DNA of 60,922 nt from Gemmatimonadales bacterium (GCA_024278175.1 JAJRTS010000038.1:1-60922); one strand, 5' to 3'; counted from the stretch's first letter, positions 51,584 to 60,922 are shown. The notes: a model not told the origin generated them from the sequence alone. Program-made: numbers and translations.

Positions 51584-52117
51584 TCAGGGACCGAACTTGT
51601 GGAAACTGCGGAAGTCCTGGCCCATCACCTCGGAAACATACTTAAGCACCGATACCGGCCAGACAAACTCGCTCGGAGCCACGATCAGCGCATTATTCTC
51701 CGCTCTCAGCTCGCGGGAGCGATGGCTGGTGATCCGCTCGAACAGGTTTTTCATCATGTCCACGGACTCGGCCATGTTGCGGCCGATATGCTGGCGCTCC
51801 ACCCCCGGCCCATCGAGCTTGAGATAAGCGCTGCGGAACACAACCGCCAGGTCGCGCAACTGGGGCGGTATCTGGTCCTCGTCTCCGTAAAACTCTCTCA
51901 GGCTGATCGACGCGTGGTCGTCGGCGGCAATAGTCAGTCGCGGCGAAATGCGCACCGCTCCGTCCCAACGGAGCGTATGCTTACCATCCTCCGCGCTGGG
52001 GGCCAGAACGAGGTAATTCAGCAGTGTCTCATCGCTGTGCTGCAGCTTGCTACCCACCTGAATTATGATCTCGGTTTCGCTGAAAACTTTCCGGATCAGT
52101 TCCTGGCCCAGTTCCAT
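51584..52117 (-). CDS. Unknown cytosolic protein
   Basis: The 177-residue protein has no signal peptide, membrane helix or motif I recognise. It has normal coding composition, a GGGAG just before the ATG and the same direction as the propeller gene, about 72 bp away from that gene's chosen start. I cannot suggest a function. Confidence 0.6.
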   Translation of the reverse strand: MELGQELIRKVFSETEIIIQVGSKLQHSDETLLNYLVLAPSAEDGKHTLRWDGAVRISPRLTIAADDHASISLREFYGDEDQIPPQLRDLAVVFRSAYLKLDGPGVERQHIGRNMAESVDMMKNLFERITSHRSRELRAENNALIVAPSEFVWPVSVLKYVSEVMGQDFRSFHKFGP

Positions 52118-52697
52118 CGACTCCCTCTCTACCCCGTCATATTATCGCGGCGCCGGTACAACAGCGCAAAACACCAGATAACCCGAACTGTAACATTAAT
52201 ACACAGACCGCTTTATTGCAAGCCGCGCCGGGACTTGGCCGGTTTTCCCCACTCCCGGTTCTTAGCCCGGATTATTCACGAAGCCTGATTTATTAGCAGA
52301 AGCAAGAAAGCAGTGGTGCCGCTGTACTGTCGTACCGCAATCCACTGATGACGCAGCTAATCGGACAAATCAGGCGAGCCGAAGGTAAAATATCGCCGAC
52401 TTGTTTTCTTTGGCAAAAAAACCGTCTTCGCAGGCCAAAGCAATTTTGTGTTAACTTACTTCATTGCCAAAAGTTATAATGAACTACCCCGCGGCCAGCC
52501 GCGAGGAATTCTTTCGATTAAACAGCACGCCGGAAATAAAGCCGAGCATCGCAGCCGCCGCCTGGAAGATGGAGACTTTAACTCTCCCCAGCAAGAACAG
52601 TAAAAAAACTGGTACGCTAATTGCAAATATCGCCGGCATCGTTACCAGGCCCGGGCCCCGGATGCCCGGCCCCTGAGCAATTGAACCAGTGGGTCCG
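52118..52697. other. 580-bp gap containing a nested inverted-repeat structure
   Basis: No clear gene. At 52284-52374 four nested stems can form: CCTGATTT/AAATCAGG (52284-52291 with 52367-52374), ATTAGC/GCTAAT (52292-52297 with 52356-52361), CAGTGG/CCACTG (52311-52316 with 52342-52347) and GTAC/GTAC (52324-52327 with 52332-52335). TAGCCCGGATTATTCACGAAG just before it resembles ends of common genome repeats, from memory. It could be a small RNA or a worn mobile repeat. The rest shows no feature I can name. Confidence 0.4.
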
Positions 52698-53594
52698 ATG
52701 GCACTCCCTGTTTTTTTCCGTATCGCCAAGCATTTTTTGCCGCTGCTGCCGCTGCTGGCACTGTGCTGCGCGGATGAATCCGGCCGGCCCGGCTTGCTCG
52801 GTCCACCGCTGGAGAATAACTCGTCCGGCCAGCGGATTGACTTTTCGCCTGATTCCGACGTGCGGCTCGATATCCTGCTCCAGGTCAAGCAGGGCCAGCA
52901 GCCGACGATGCTCTCCTCGCCGACCCTGCTGGCGGCTGCCAAAGACAGCTCGGGTTCCGACAGTCTGCACCTTTATATCGATGTCGAAATAACCAACGCC
53001 GGCGGAGATATGGTGTTCACCCCAACCCAGGCCAGTGACATCGAACTGCAGGCCCGGGTCGATTTTGTGGATATTCCCTACCGCAAGAATTTCTCTTACG
53101 GTAAGCTCAAGCTGGTGATCGGCTGGACCGACGGCGGCCTTCAGGCCAGCGAGATAGAAGAGTGGGAGTTCAGCACCGACAGCTCACTCATTTTCAGCAT
53201 GCCGCTCACCCGCGCCGACAGTTTCCGTGTGGCCGACAATGTGGCTGTCTACGGAGTGGAGCTGGCCGAAAACCGTTTTATCCACGCCACGCGCATTGAG
53301 AAACTGGGAGAGAGTGTGCCCACTGACTCACCGGCGCTGGTCGGTTACGTCCAGCGCCTGGACCTGGACAGCGGCAGATTGTACGTTTCCGGCGCCACGG
53401 TGGTACTCTCGGACTCGACCGTAATTCTCGACAGCGACAGTATCCAGATTGCGCTCAACGATCTTCAGGACGGCTCCAACGAGATGACGATTACCGGTCT
53501 CGCCTGGGGATTTTCGGACTTTATCGGCATGACGGCCAACGGCTGGGAATTCCGCCGTTTTAACGTCTATGTCGCCAGGCCGCTCAAACAGTAA
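52698..53594 (+). CDS. Unknown lipoprotein
   Basis: This 298-residue protein has a short signal ending LLALCC (cysteines at 20 and 21), consistent with lipidation. The mature part is acidic and rich in beta-forming sequence. I recognise no domain. The ATG at 52698 is chosen; a GTG three codons earlier is possible. No obvious ribosome binding site is seen. It stands alone between the gap and the acidic small gene. Confidence 0.6.
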   Translation: MALPVFFRIAKHFLPLLPLLALCCADESGRPGLLGPPLENNSSGQRIDFSPDSDVRLDILLQVKQGQQPTMLSSPTLLAAAKDSSGSDSLHLYIDVEITNAGGDMVFTPTQASDIELQARVDFVDIPYRKNFSYGKLKLVIGWTDGGLQASEIEEWEFSTDSSLIFSMPLTRADSFRVADNVAVYGVELAENRFIHATRIEKLGESVPTDSPALVGYVQRLDLDSGRLYVSGATVVLSDSTVILDSDSIQIALNDLQDGSNEMTITGLAWGFSDFIGMTANGWEFRRFNVYVARPLKQ

Positions 53595-53647
53595 TACCCA
53601 GCCTCCGTTACCCGCTGCATAATGCCCGAAAAAACTGCTCTCAAGCC

Positions 53648-53676
53648 TTGACAGCATATCTTTTTTTTAATAAGAT
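53648..53676 (+). promoter_or_regulatory. Sigma-70-type promoter of the acidic small gene
   Basis: A perfect TTGACA (53648-53653) and TAAGAT (53671-53676) are 17 nt apart, about 105 nt before the acidic gene. A run of eight T residues lies in the spacer. Confidence 0.65.
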
Positions 53677-53781
53677 AAGTCGAATTTTCCCGGCGCAACG
53701 GGCTAATAGCACCTATCTCTATTAACCGCAAGCCTTTACAGTAAATAAACCTGGCATTACAGGTTATTCGCAGGAGGCTCT

Positions 53782-53982
53782 ATGAGTTTGCACTCATATG
53801 ATGACCAGGCGTTGGACGACGGTTACGATGATTTTGAGGACGAGGACGAAGAATTGGACGCCGATCTGTTCGACGACGAGGACGACGAGTTGGATTTCGA
53901 TGACGAGGAAGAGGATGAGCTGGACAACGATTCATATTTCGGTTCCATGGGTGACGAATACGACTACGATGATTTCGACTGA
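53782..53982 (+). CDS. Ultra-acidic 66-residue protein
   Basis: By my count 36 of 66 residues are Asp or Glu, with no Lys or Arg and one His. The sequence is built of short acidic runs separated by Leu, Phe or Tyr (for example DDEDDELDFDDEEEDELD). There is no signal peptide. It has a strong AGGAGG four bases before the ATG and its own promoter (53648-53676), so it is probably a real, highly expressed protein. Such composition is known in DNA-mimic, metal-buffering or chaperone-like proteins, but there is no family match I can claim. It would be easy to miss in annotation because of its size. Confidence 0.65.
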   Translation: MSLHSYDDQALDDGYDDFEDEDEELDADLFDDEDDELDFDDEEEDELDNDSYFGSMGDEYDYDDFD

Positions 53983-54378
53983 GCGGTCCTCCCACCGGCC
54001 GTGGTCTTCTCTTTCAGCGCTCGTTTACACCCATCCATCGCTATCGTGCAATCCACGGCCATACACCGGCCTCGCAATCGCTTACAAGGGGGGTTTACCT
54101 TGACACATCCCCCGGAAAAACTTAATTTTCCGACACCATAAATCGTTGCTGAAAAAAAACGGCCGTAAAGCTACCGATCCCTGGCTTGTCCAGCGCCGGA
54201 ATCCAGGGCGGGTGCATCACACGCTCTGTGCAGCGGACCGGCCTGCCAGAGTTATATTCCAGCATGACACGGGCAACCAGGATAAAAACGACTCTGTTAT
54301 GCAGCGCCGTAAGCTGGCCGGCAAGTTTGGGCAGCGTTTTTTTTGCCGTTAAGCTATTAGTGGGACAATGGAGACAGG
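53983..54378. other. 396-bp gap with a possible structured leader of the lysine operon
   Basis: TTGACA (54100-54105) and TAATTT (54123-54128), 17 nt apart, could be the promoter of the lysA operon, leaving a leader of about 240 nt. Within it CCCTGG can pair with CCAGGG (near 54179-54207) and CAGAGT with ACTCTG (near 54246-54295). An eight-T run lies at about 54335. I do not see the lysine riboswitch consensus. The leader may be an attenuator of another kind. Confidence 0.4.
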
Positions 54379-55623
54379 ATGGATAATTACCAGTACAACG
54401 ACGGCGAACTTTACTGCGAGCAGACGCCTCTGGCCGAGATAGCCGAAAAGGTCGGCACTCCCTGCTACGTCTATAGCAAGCGCTCGCTTGTCGATTCTTT
54501 CGACAGCTACGACAGCGCTTTTTCCCCGGTCGAGCGCATGATCTGTTTCGCGCTCAAAAGCTGCGCCAACCTTTCGGTTATCCGTCTGCTGGCCGAGCGT
54601 GGAGCGGGCGCGGATATTGTCAGCCGGGGCGAACTGTTCCGCGCCCTGAAGGCCGGGGTGCCCGGCGAGCGCATTATCTACAGTGGTGTCGGCAAAACAC
54701 GGCGGGAAATCGCCTACGCGCTGGAAAGCGAAATCTACTGTTTCAACGTGGAGAGCATACCGGAGCTGGACCTGATCGACCGCGTGGCCGGCGAGATGAA
54801 CCTGACCGCGCCGGTAAGTCTGCGGATCAACCCGGACGTGGAAAGCGGCACCCACGAGTACACCACCACCGGAAAAAAGGAAACCAAGTTCGGCATCCCC
54901 TACGATCAGGCGCTGGATTGCTACCGCAAAACAGCCTCTTACCAGCACCTGCGCGTGATGGGAATCGACACCCATATCGGCTCGCAGATTGTCAGTACCG
55001 GGCCGTTCGTGGCCGCCTACGAAAAAATCGCGCGGCTGTTCCGTGAACTGGTGGACGACGGCTTCGATCTCGAATTCTGCGACCTCGGCGGCGGGCTGGG
55101 GATCAGCTACAACGACGAAGTCCCCCCCACCGCCCGGCAGTTCGCCGAGGCGGTGCTGCCGGTGGCCGGGCCGCTGGGCTGCCGAATCGTGATCGAACCC
55201 GGCCGCTCGATCAGCGGAAACGCGGGCGTATTGCTCACCCGTGTTGTACATTATAAGCAAACCGAGGTTAAAAACTTCGCGGTGGTCGACGCCGGGATGA
55301 ACGACATTATCCGTCCCAGCCTCTACGGGGCCTATCATCGGATAGAGCATGTGGCGCGCCCCGATAGCCGCGACCAGGTCACGCTCGACGTCGTCGGGCC
55401 GATCTGCGAAAGCGGCGACTGGATCGCCAGGGAGCGGACAATGCCGCGAGTGAACGCGGGCGATCTGCTCTGCGTCTACAGTGCCGGGGCCTACAGCGCC
55501 ACGATGGCATCCAACTACAACGGCCGCCCGCGCGGGGCCGAGGTGCTGGTGGACGGCAGCGACTGGCAGGTGATCCGCAAAGCGGAAACCCTGGACGACC
55601 TGATCCGCGGCGAACAGTTATAA
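54379..55623 (+). CDS. lysA: Diaminopimelate decarboxylase
   Basis: The 414-residue PLP enzyme makes lysine from meso-diaminopimelate. It shows the PLP lysine in CFALKSCANLSVIRLLAERGAG, the GIDTHIGSQI strand, DLGGGLGISY, VIEPGRSISGNAGVLL and the CESGDWIARER motif that binds substrate from the other subunit. GGAGACAGG lies before the ATG. It is the first gene of the lysine/DAP set. Confidence 0.96.
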   Translation: MDNYQYNDGELYCEQTPLAEIAEKVGTPCYVYSKRSLVDSFDSYDSAFSPVERMICFALKSCANLSVIRLLAERGAGADIVSRGELFRALKAGVPGERIIYSGVGKTRREIAYALESEIYCFNVESIPELDLIDRVAGEMNLTAPVSLRINPDVESGTHEYTTTGKKETKFGIPYDQALDCYRKTASYQHLRVMGIDTHIGSQIVSTGPFVAAYEKIARLFRELVDDGFDLEFCDLGGGLGISYNDEVPPTARQFAEAVLPVAGPLGCRIVIEPGRSISGNAGVLLTRVVHYKQTEVKNFAVVDAGMNDIIRPSLYGAYHRIEHVARPDSRDQVTLDVVGPICESGDWIARERTMPRVNAGDLLCVYSAGAYSATMASNYNGRPRGAEVLVDGSDWQVIRKAETLDDLIRGEQL

Positions 55624-55633
55624 GGAGCATTCA

Positions 55634-56482
<849 letters not shown>

Positions 56483-56509
56483 ACGCAAGCGAACGGGAGC
56501 TTACAATCA

Positions 56510-57745
56510 ATGGCTGGTGAAATAGTGCAGCAATTATTCGCCAAGAGGATCGGCGGCGTCAATTTCGGCAAAGACGACACGGTCTACAAGTTCGAGAAAA
56601 TCAAGCGGGCCAAGCGCGCCGCAATGCAGGAACATCCGGGTCTAGAGCTGATCGACCTGGGCGTGGGCGAGCCGGACGGCATGACCCCGCCGGCGATTGT
56701 GGAGCAACTGGCGCGCGAAGCCGCCCGTTACGAGAACCGCGGCTACACCGACAACGGGATCGACGAGTTCCGCGAGGCCGTGGCCTGGCACATGGAGCAC
56801 GTCTACGGCGTGGCCGGGCTGGACCCCGCCAGCCAGATCAACCACAGTATCGGCAGCAAAAGCGCGCTGGCGCTGCTGCCCGCCGCCCTGGTGGACCCCG
56901 GGGACCTGGTGCTGATGACCGTGCCCGGCTACCCGGTGTTCGGCACCCACAGCGCCTGGTACGGGGCCGAGGTGCATAACCTGCCCTTGCGCGATGATAA
57001 CGATTTTCTGCCCGACCTGGACTCGCTCGATGAGCAGACCGCCCGCCGGGCCAAGGTGCTGGTGATCAACTATCCCAACAACCCCACCGGCAAGGCGGCC
57101 ACTGCTGAATTTTTCCGCAAGGTGGTTAGCTGGGCGCACAAGTACCAGGTGGCGATTGTCCAGGACGCGGCCTACGCGGCGCTGGTCTATGGGCGCAAGC
57201 CGCTGAGCATTCTCTCCACCGAGGGCGCGCTGGACGTGGCGATCGAGCTGCACTCGCTGAGCAAGAGCTACAACATGACCGGCTGGCGGATCGGCTGGGT
57301 CTGCGGCAACCGGGGGCTGGTCAAGGCGTTCGCCGAGGTGAAGGACCATTCGGACAGCGGCCAGTTCGCCGCGATCCAGAAAGCCGCCGCCGTGGGCCTG
57401 CGCAACCCGCAGCTCACTGAACAAATAGCCCGCAAGTACGAGCGCAAGCTCAAGCTGCTCTGCCGGGTTTTCAGCAAAATGGGATTCGAGACCCGGATGC
57501 CCGATGGAACGTTTTATCTGTTCATGAAAAGCCCCGTGGGAATCGAGGGCGGCCGGAAATTTGCCAGCGCGGAGGAGTGCTCGCAGTGGCTGATCCGCGA
57601 GCACCTGATCAGCACCGTGCCCGAGGACACGGCCGGAGCCTACCTTCGCGCCGGAGCGACTTTTATCGCCAGGGACGAGGAGGATGAGAAACGGATAGCC
57701 GACGAGATCGGCCGCCGTCTCAGCGGCAGTAAATTCGTCTTCTGA
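56510..57745 (+). CDS. dapL: LL-diaminopimelate aminotransferase
   Basis: The 411-residue class I/II aminotransferase converts tetrahydrodipicolinate directly to LL-diaminopimelate, bypassing dapC, dapD and dapE. Features are LIDLGVGEPDGMTPPAIVE, NRGYTDNGIDEFREAVAWHME, VINYPNNPTGKAA and the PLP lysine in LSKSYNMTGWRIGWVCGN. Its place between dapF and dapA is strong support for DapL over a general aminotransferase. It is one of the markers for the aminotransferase variant of lysine synthesis. Confidence 0.92.
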   Translation: MAGEIVQQLFAKRIGGVNFGKDDTVYKFEKIKRAKRAAMQEHPGLELIDLGVGEPDGMTPPAIVEQLAREAARYENRGYTDNGIDEFREAVAWHMEHVYGVAGLDPASQINHSIGSKSALALLPAALVDPGDLVLMTVPGYPVFGTHSAWYGAEVHNLPLRDDNDFLPDLDSLDEQTARRAKVLVINYPNNPTGKAATAEFFRKVVSWAHKYQVAIVQDAAYAALVYGRKPLSILSTEGALDVAIELHSLSKSYNMTGWRIGWVCGNRGLVKAFAEVKDHSDSGQFAAIQKAAAVGLRNPQLTEQIARKYERKLKLLCRVFSKMGFETRMPDGTFYLFMKSPVGIEGGRKFASAEECSQWLIREHLISTVPEDTAGAYLRAGATFIARDEEDEKRIADEIGRRLSGSKFVF

Positions 57746-57809
57746 GTGTCCGTTAGTTTCTCTAACCTGAATCGATATTTTTCAAGCTTGCCAATTCCAA
57801 GGAGGAACC

Positions 57810-58676
57810 ATGTTTTCCGGCTCCATAGTCGCTCTTATTACGCCTTTCCGCGATGGACAGATCGACGAGAAGGCGCTGGCCGGGCTGGTGGATTTCCATG
57901 TTGAAAACGGAACGAGCGCCGTGCTCCCCTGCGGGACCACCGGCGAGTCCGCCACCATGAGCCACGAGGAACACCTGCGGGTAATCCGGATAGTTGTTGA
58001 GGCAGCGGCCGGCAGAGTGCCGGTGATTGCCGGCACGGGCAGCAACAGCACCGCCGAGGCGATCCATCTTACCACCGAGGCCGCCCGGCTGGGAGTCGCG
58101 GGAGCGCTGCTGGTCTGTCCCTACTACAACAAGCCCACCCAGCAGGGCCTGTACCTTCACTACCGCAAGATCGCCGAGCAGGTCGATATCCCGCAGATAG
58201 TGTATAACGTGCCGGGCCGCACGGCCCGCAATATCGAGCCCGAGACGATCGCCCGGCTGGCCGAGCTGCAAAACGTGGTGGCGGTCAAGGAGGCGTCGGG
58301 CAGCCTGGATCAGGCCAGCCAGATCGCCAGGCTCTGCGACCTCACGATTCTCTCCGGCGACGATTCGCTGACTCTGCCGCTGATGAGCGTGGGCGCCAGG
58401 GGTGTGATCAGCGTGGCGGCCAACGTGGCTCCCTCGCGCACGGCGGCCCTGTGCCGCGCCTGGCTTGGCGGCGACACCGCCGAAGCGCTGAAAATCCATC
58501 TGGAACTGCTGCCGCTGTTCAAGGCTTTGTTCGTGGAAACCAACCCGATCCCGGTCAAGGCGGCTGTGGCGGCCACGGGTAAAGTGGCCGAGGAGTACCG
58601 CCTGCCGCTCTGCCCTCTTGCCGACGAGAGCCGCGCAAAGCTGATGGCTGTCCTAAATGAAATGGGCCTTGTCTGA
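57810..58676 (+). CDS. dapA: 4-hydroxy-tetrahydrodipicolinate synthase
   Basis: The 288-residue enzyme condenses pyruvate with aspartate semialdehyde. It shows GTTGESATMSHEEH, PVIAGTGSNSTAEAI, YYNKPTQQGLYLHY, IVYNVPGRTA and the Schiff-base lysine in VVAVKEASG. AAGGAGG lies before the ATG. The length is normal. Confidence 0.97.
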   Translation: MFSGSIVALITPFRDGQIDEKALAGLVDFHVENGTSAVLPCGTTGESATMSHEEHLRVIRIVVEAAAGRVPVIAGTGSNSTAEAIHLTTEAARLGVAGALLVCPYYNKPTQQGLYLHYRKIAEQVDIPQIVYNVPGRTARNIEPETIARLAELQNVVAVKEASGSLDQASQIARLCDLTILSGDDSLTLPLMSVGARGVISVAANVAPSRTAALCRAWLGGDTAEALKIHLELLPLFKALFVETNPIPVKAAVAATGKVAEEYRLPLCPLADESRAKLMAVLNEMGLV

Positions 58677-58711
58677 AGGCGCTGAGCCGGGAAGCGGAAA
58701 GGATTTGCGTT

Positions 58712-59515
58712 ATGATAGAGATCACTCTGGTGGGCGCTTGCGGCCGGATGGGCAAGCGGATTGCCGTGGCCATTGACGGCAGCGACGATACGAAAATCTG
58801 CGGAGCCGTGGAGTACGCCGGCCACCAGGAACTGGGCCGGGATATCGGCGAGGCGGCCGGACTGAGCGCCGCGGGAGTAACCGTAACCGACCAACTGGCC
58901 GAAGCGATAAAAAACGCGGGCGTGGTGATCGATTTCGCCCTGCCCGACTCGGTGGTGCGCAGCGCCGGGCTATGCCTGGAGAAAAAAATTCCGCTGGTCA
59001 CTGGAGTCACCGGCCTGAACGCCGATCAGGTGGGCGTGCTTGAAAAAGCCGCGGCGGAAATAGCAGTGGTCTGGGCGCCGAACATGAGTGTGGGAGTCAA
59101 CCTGATGTTCAAGGTGGCCGGTGAGGTGGCCCGCGTGCTCGGCGATGACTACGACGTGGAGATTCTGGAAACCCACCACCGCTTCAAACGCGATGCGCCC
59201 AGCGGCACGGCCAAACGCCTGGCCGAGGTGATAGCCGAGGCCCTGGGCCGCAAGATGGACGAGGTGGGTTGCTGGGGCCGCAAGGGGATCACCGGCGAGC
59301 GCGACCGCAGGGAAATAGCGGTGCACAGCATTCGCTCCGGTGACGTTGTCGGTGAGCACACTGCCGTGTTCGGCACATTGGGTGAGCGGTTCGAGATCAC
59401 CCACCGCGCCCACAGCCGTGACACGTTCGCCCGGGGAGCGGTAGTGGCGGCGCGGTTCGCCGCCCGGGCCGATCCGGGCTTATACGATATGCAGGACGTG
59501 CTGGGACTCAGGTAA
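58712..59515 (+). CDS. dapB: 4-hydroxy-tetrahydrodipicolinate reductase
   Basis: The 267-residue enzyme reduces the DapA product. It shows a nucleotide motif LVGACGRMGKRIA, VVIDFALPDSV, LVTGVTGLN, WAPNMSVGVNLMF and the substrate motif HHRFKRDAPSGTAKRL. It follows dapA by 35 bp. Confidence 0.97.
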   Translation: MIEITLVGACGRMGKRIAVAIDGSDDTKICGAVEYAGHQELGRDIGEAAGLSAAGVTVTDQLAEAIKNAGVVIDFALPDSVVRSAGLCLEKKIPLVTGVTGLNADQVGVLEKAAAEIAVVWAPNMSVGVNLMFKVAGEVARVLGDDYDVEILETHHRFKRDAPSGTAKRLAEVIAEALGRKMDEVGCWGRKGITGERDRREIAVHSIRSGDVVGEHTAVFGTLGERFEITHRAHSRDTFARGAVVAARFAARADPGLYDMQDVLGLR

Positions 59516-59583
59516 CCGCAATCATGCGATATTAACTGAAAAATCCGTTAACTCCATTTCCAGCATTTATTAAGGAGGAATAG

Positions 59584-60777
59584 ATGGCCGTATCACAGTG
59601 CATTTCCAGGATAGAACCCTCGATCACCCTGGCTATCACCGCCAAGGCCAAGGCGATGAAGGCCGAGGGGATCGACGTGGTGAGCCTCAGCGCCGGAGAA
59701 CCGGATTTCGATACGCCGGACAATATCAAGCAGGCCGCGATCAGGGCGATTGACGAGGGGATGACCAAGTACACCCCGGCAGTCGGTACGCCCGCGCTGC
59801 GCAAGGCGGTTGTCGAGAAATTCAGGAACGATAACGGCCTCGATTACGCCGTGGAGCAGGTAATTGTCAACTGCGGGGCCAAGCATTCGGTGTTCCTGGC
59901 CGTGATGGCGCTGGTCGATCCGGGCGACGAGGTGCTTATCCCCACGCCCTACTGGGTCAGTTATCCGGAGATGACCAAGGCCGCCGGCGGAACTCCGAAG
60001 ATTATCGAGACTACCGCGCAGAACGAATACAAGCTGACTGCCGGCCAGCTGGAAAGCGCGATTACGCCCAGGTCGAAGCTGCTGATCCTCAACAGCCCCT
60101 CGAACCCCAGCGGGATGGTCTATACCCGCGAGGAATTGCAGGCGCTGGCAGGGGTGATCAAGAAGAGCGGGATCTACGTGATCAGCGACGAGATCTACGA
60201 GAAGATTCTCTACGACGGGGCCGAGCACGTCTCGATTGCCACGCTGGACGCCGACGTGTTCGAGCGCACGATCACAATTAACGGCGCCAGTAAGTGCTAT
60301 TCAATGACCGGCTGGCGGATCGGCTACGCCGCCGGGCCGCTGGATGTGATCAAGGGTATGGGCAAACTGCAGAGCCAGGAAACGTCCAACCCCACCAGTA
60401 TTGCCCAGGCAGCCGCGCTGGAGGCCCTGCAGGGCCCGCAGGACAGCGTGGCGATGATGGTGCGGGCTTTCAACGAGCGCAGGAAATACCTGGTGGGCCG
60501 GCTCAACGCTATCGGGGGTGTGAGCTGTATCATGCCCAAGGGCGCGTTCTACGCCTTCCCCGATTTCAGCGCCTATCACGGCCGCAGCGTCGGCGGGAAG
60601 ACAATCGAGGGCAGCGTGGACCTGTGCGGCTACCTGCTGGAGCAGAGTCACGTTGCCGTGGTTCCCGGTGCGGGATTCGGCTCCGACGCCAACCAGCGCC
60701 TGAGCTACGCCACCTCGATGGAGATGCTGGAAAAAGCCCTGGACAGGATCGAGGAAGGTCTTCAGGAGCTGAGTTAA
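59584..60777 (+). CDS. Class I aspartate aminotransferase
   Basis: This 397-residue PLP enzyme has LSAGEPDFDTPDNIKQAA, KYTPAVGTPALRKAV, TPYWVSYPEM, LNSPSNPSGMVYTREEL, YVISDEIYEKILYDG and the PLP lysine in INGASKCYSMTGWRIGYAAG, as in type Ib aspartate aminotransferases. It makes aspartate, the precursor of this pathway, from oxaloacetate and glutamate. AAGGAGG lies before the ATG. It follows dapB by 68 bp, so it may be part of the same operon. Confidence 0.9.
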   Translation: MAVSQCISRIEPSITLAITAKAKAMKAEGIDVVSLSAGEPDFDTPDNIKQAAIRAIDEGMTKYTPAVGTPALRKAVVEKFRNDNGLDYAVEQVIVNCGAKHSVFLAVMALVDPGDEVLIPTPYWVSYPEMTKAAGGTPKIIETTAQNEYKLTAGQLESAITPRSKLLILNSPSNPSGMVYTREELQALAGVIKKSGIYVISDEIYEKILYDGAEHVSIATLDADVFERTITINGASKCYSMTGWRIGYAAGPLDVIKGMGKLQSQETSNPTSIAQAAALEALQGPQDSVAMMVRAFNERRKYLVGRLNAIGGVSCIMPKGAFYAFPDFSAYHGRSVGGKTIEGSVDLCGYLLEQSHVAVVPGAGFGSDANQRLSYATSMEMLEKALDRIEEGLQELS

Positions 60778-60781
60778 TAGT

Positions 60782-60922
60782 TAGAGCGTTTCTCGAAAGA
60801 AATGTCCGCTTGATTTTCCTTCGAAGAGCCGTTCCTTGCCTTGTAGGGGCGAACCTTGTGTTCGCCCGTAAAGAATATAGCAGGTGCACAGATTGACGGG
60901 CGAACACAAGGTTCGCCCCTAC
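60782..60922 (+). mobile_element. Family B MITE-like element, copy 3, cut by the window end
   Basis: TA at 60782-60783 is followed by GAGCGTTTCTCGAAA (from 60784), then the family sequence CCGCTTGATT, and arms GGGGCGAACC...GTTCGCCC and GGGCGAACAC...GTTCGCCCC. At least 139 bp are present; the right end lies outside the window. It starts six bases after the aminotransferase stop codon. Confidence 0.78.

Noticed and set aside
52484-52639. Small minus-strand frame of 51 codons with a hydrophobic segment
   Set aside because: It has no ribosome binding site, no recognisable family and an uncertain start. Possible but unsupported.
54146-54352. 68-codon plus-strand frame in the gap before lysA
   Set aside because: It has no ribosome binding site, no domain and overlaps the probable leader. 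Its composition is not gene-like.
54100-54378. Lysine riboswitch upstream of lysA
   Set aside because: I could not find the conserved core of the lysine riboswitch. Only generic hairpins are present.

Overview
The window is GC-rich bacterial chromosome. It contains no rRNA, tRNA, CRISPR array, prophage or complete insertion sequence that I can recognise. The organism looks like a diderm of the FCB superphylum or a neighbouring candidate phylum (Latescibacterota, Zixibacteria or Glassbacteria-like). The reasons are a TonB receptor with an N-terminal carboxypeptidase-regulatory domain, a secreted protein with a type IX-secretion-like C-terminal domain, PorV/FadL-type barrels, dockerin-tagged surface proteins, and LL-diaminopimelate aminotransferase. 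I cannot place it more precisely from sequence alone.

Layout. (1) 272-8340, plus strand: an outer-membrane operon of TonB-dependent receptor, large secreted protein with sorting domain, and PorV-like barrel. (2) 8658-21183, minus strand: a long gene train running from a small membrane protein and ssb, through two sodium symporters and a CcsA-type membrane protein, into tetrapyrrole genes (precorrin-2 dehydrogenase, hemA, hemC, fused cobA-hemD). A heparinase-like lipoprotein sits inside this train, and two envelope proteins (unknown and BON) lie downstream. (3) 21540-36054, plus strand: a Wzi-like outer-membrane protein, a GAF/sigma-54 activator, a dockerin-tagged FG-GAP protein, a lipoprotein, a FadL-like barrel, a TPR/transmembrane/STAND ATPase, a ThuA-fold protein, and a Ser/Thr kinase fused to a second STAND ATPase. 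(4) 36314-44687, plus strand: cdaA-cdaR (c-di-AMP), VanZ-like, a secreted esterase, an ABC-type permease, a UroD-like protein and a polysaccharide deacetylase. (5) 44802-52117, minus strand: a dockerin-tagged M6 metalloprotease, proA and proB, a PQQ-type beta-propeller and an unknown protein. (6) 52698-60777, plus strand: a lipoprotein, an ultra-acidic 66-residue protein, and the complete late lysine/DAP set lysA-dapF-dapL-dapA-dapB plus an aspartate aminotransferase.

The most notable non-genic signal is two families of small non-autonomous mobile elements. Family A has two copies of 153 and 154 bp, each flanked by an exact 9-bp direct repeat. Family B has three copies of about 225 bp with TA-type flanks. 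Three of the five insertions fall exactly at the stop codon of an envelope-protein gene and leave the reading frame intact. There is also an 81-nt perfect cloverleaf at 42575-42655.

The best candidate for an undescribed system is the run 25279-36054. Two proteins there share a GERRxGK STAND ATPase module. One is tied to a predicted periplasmic TPR sensor through a transmembrane helix, the other to a zinc ribbon and a Hanks-type kinase. They are co-directional with surface proteins and an outer-membrane barrel. Their joint function is inferred, not shown.
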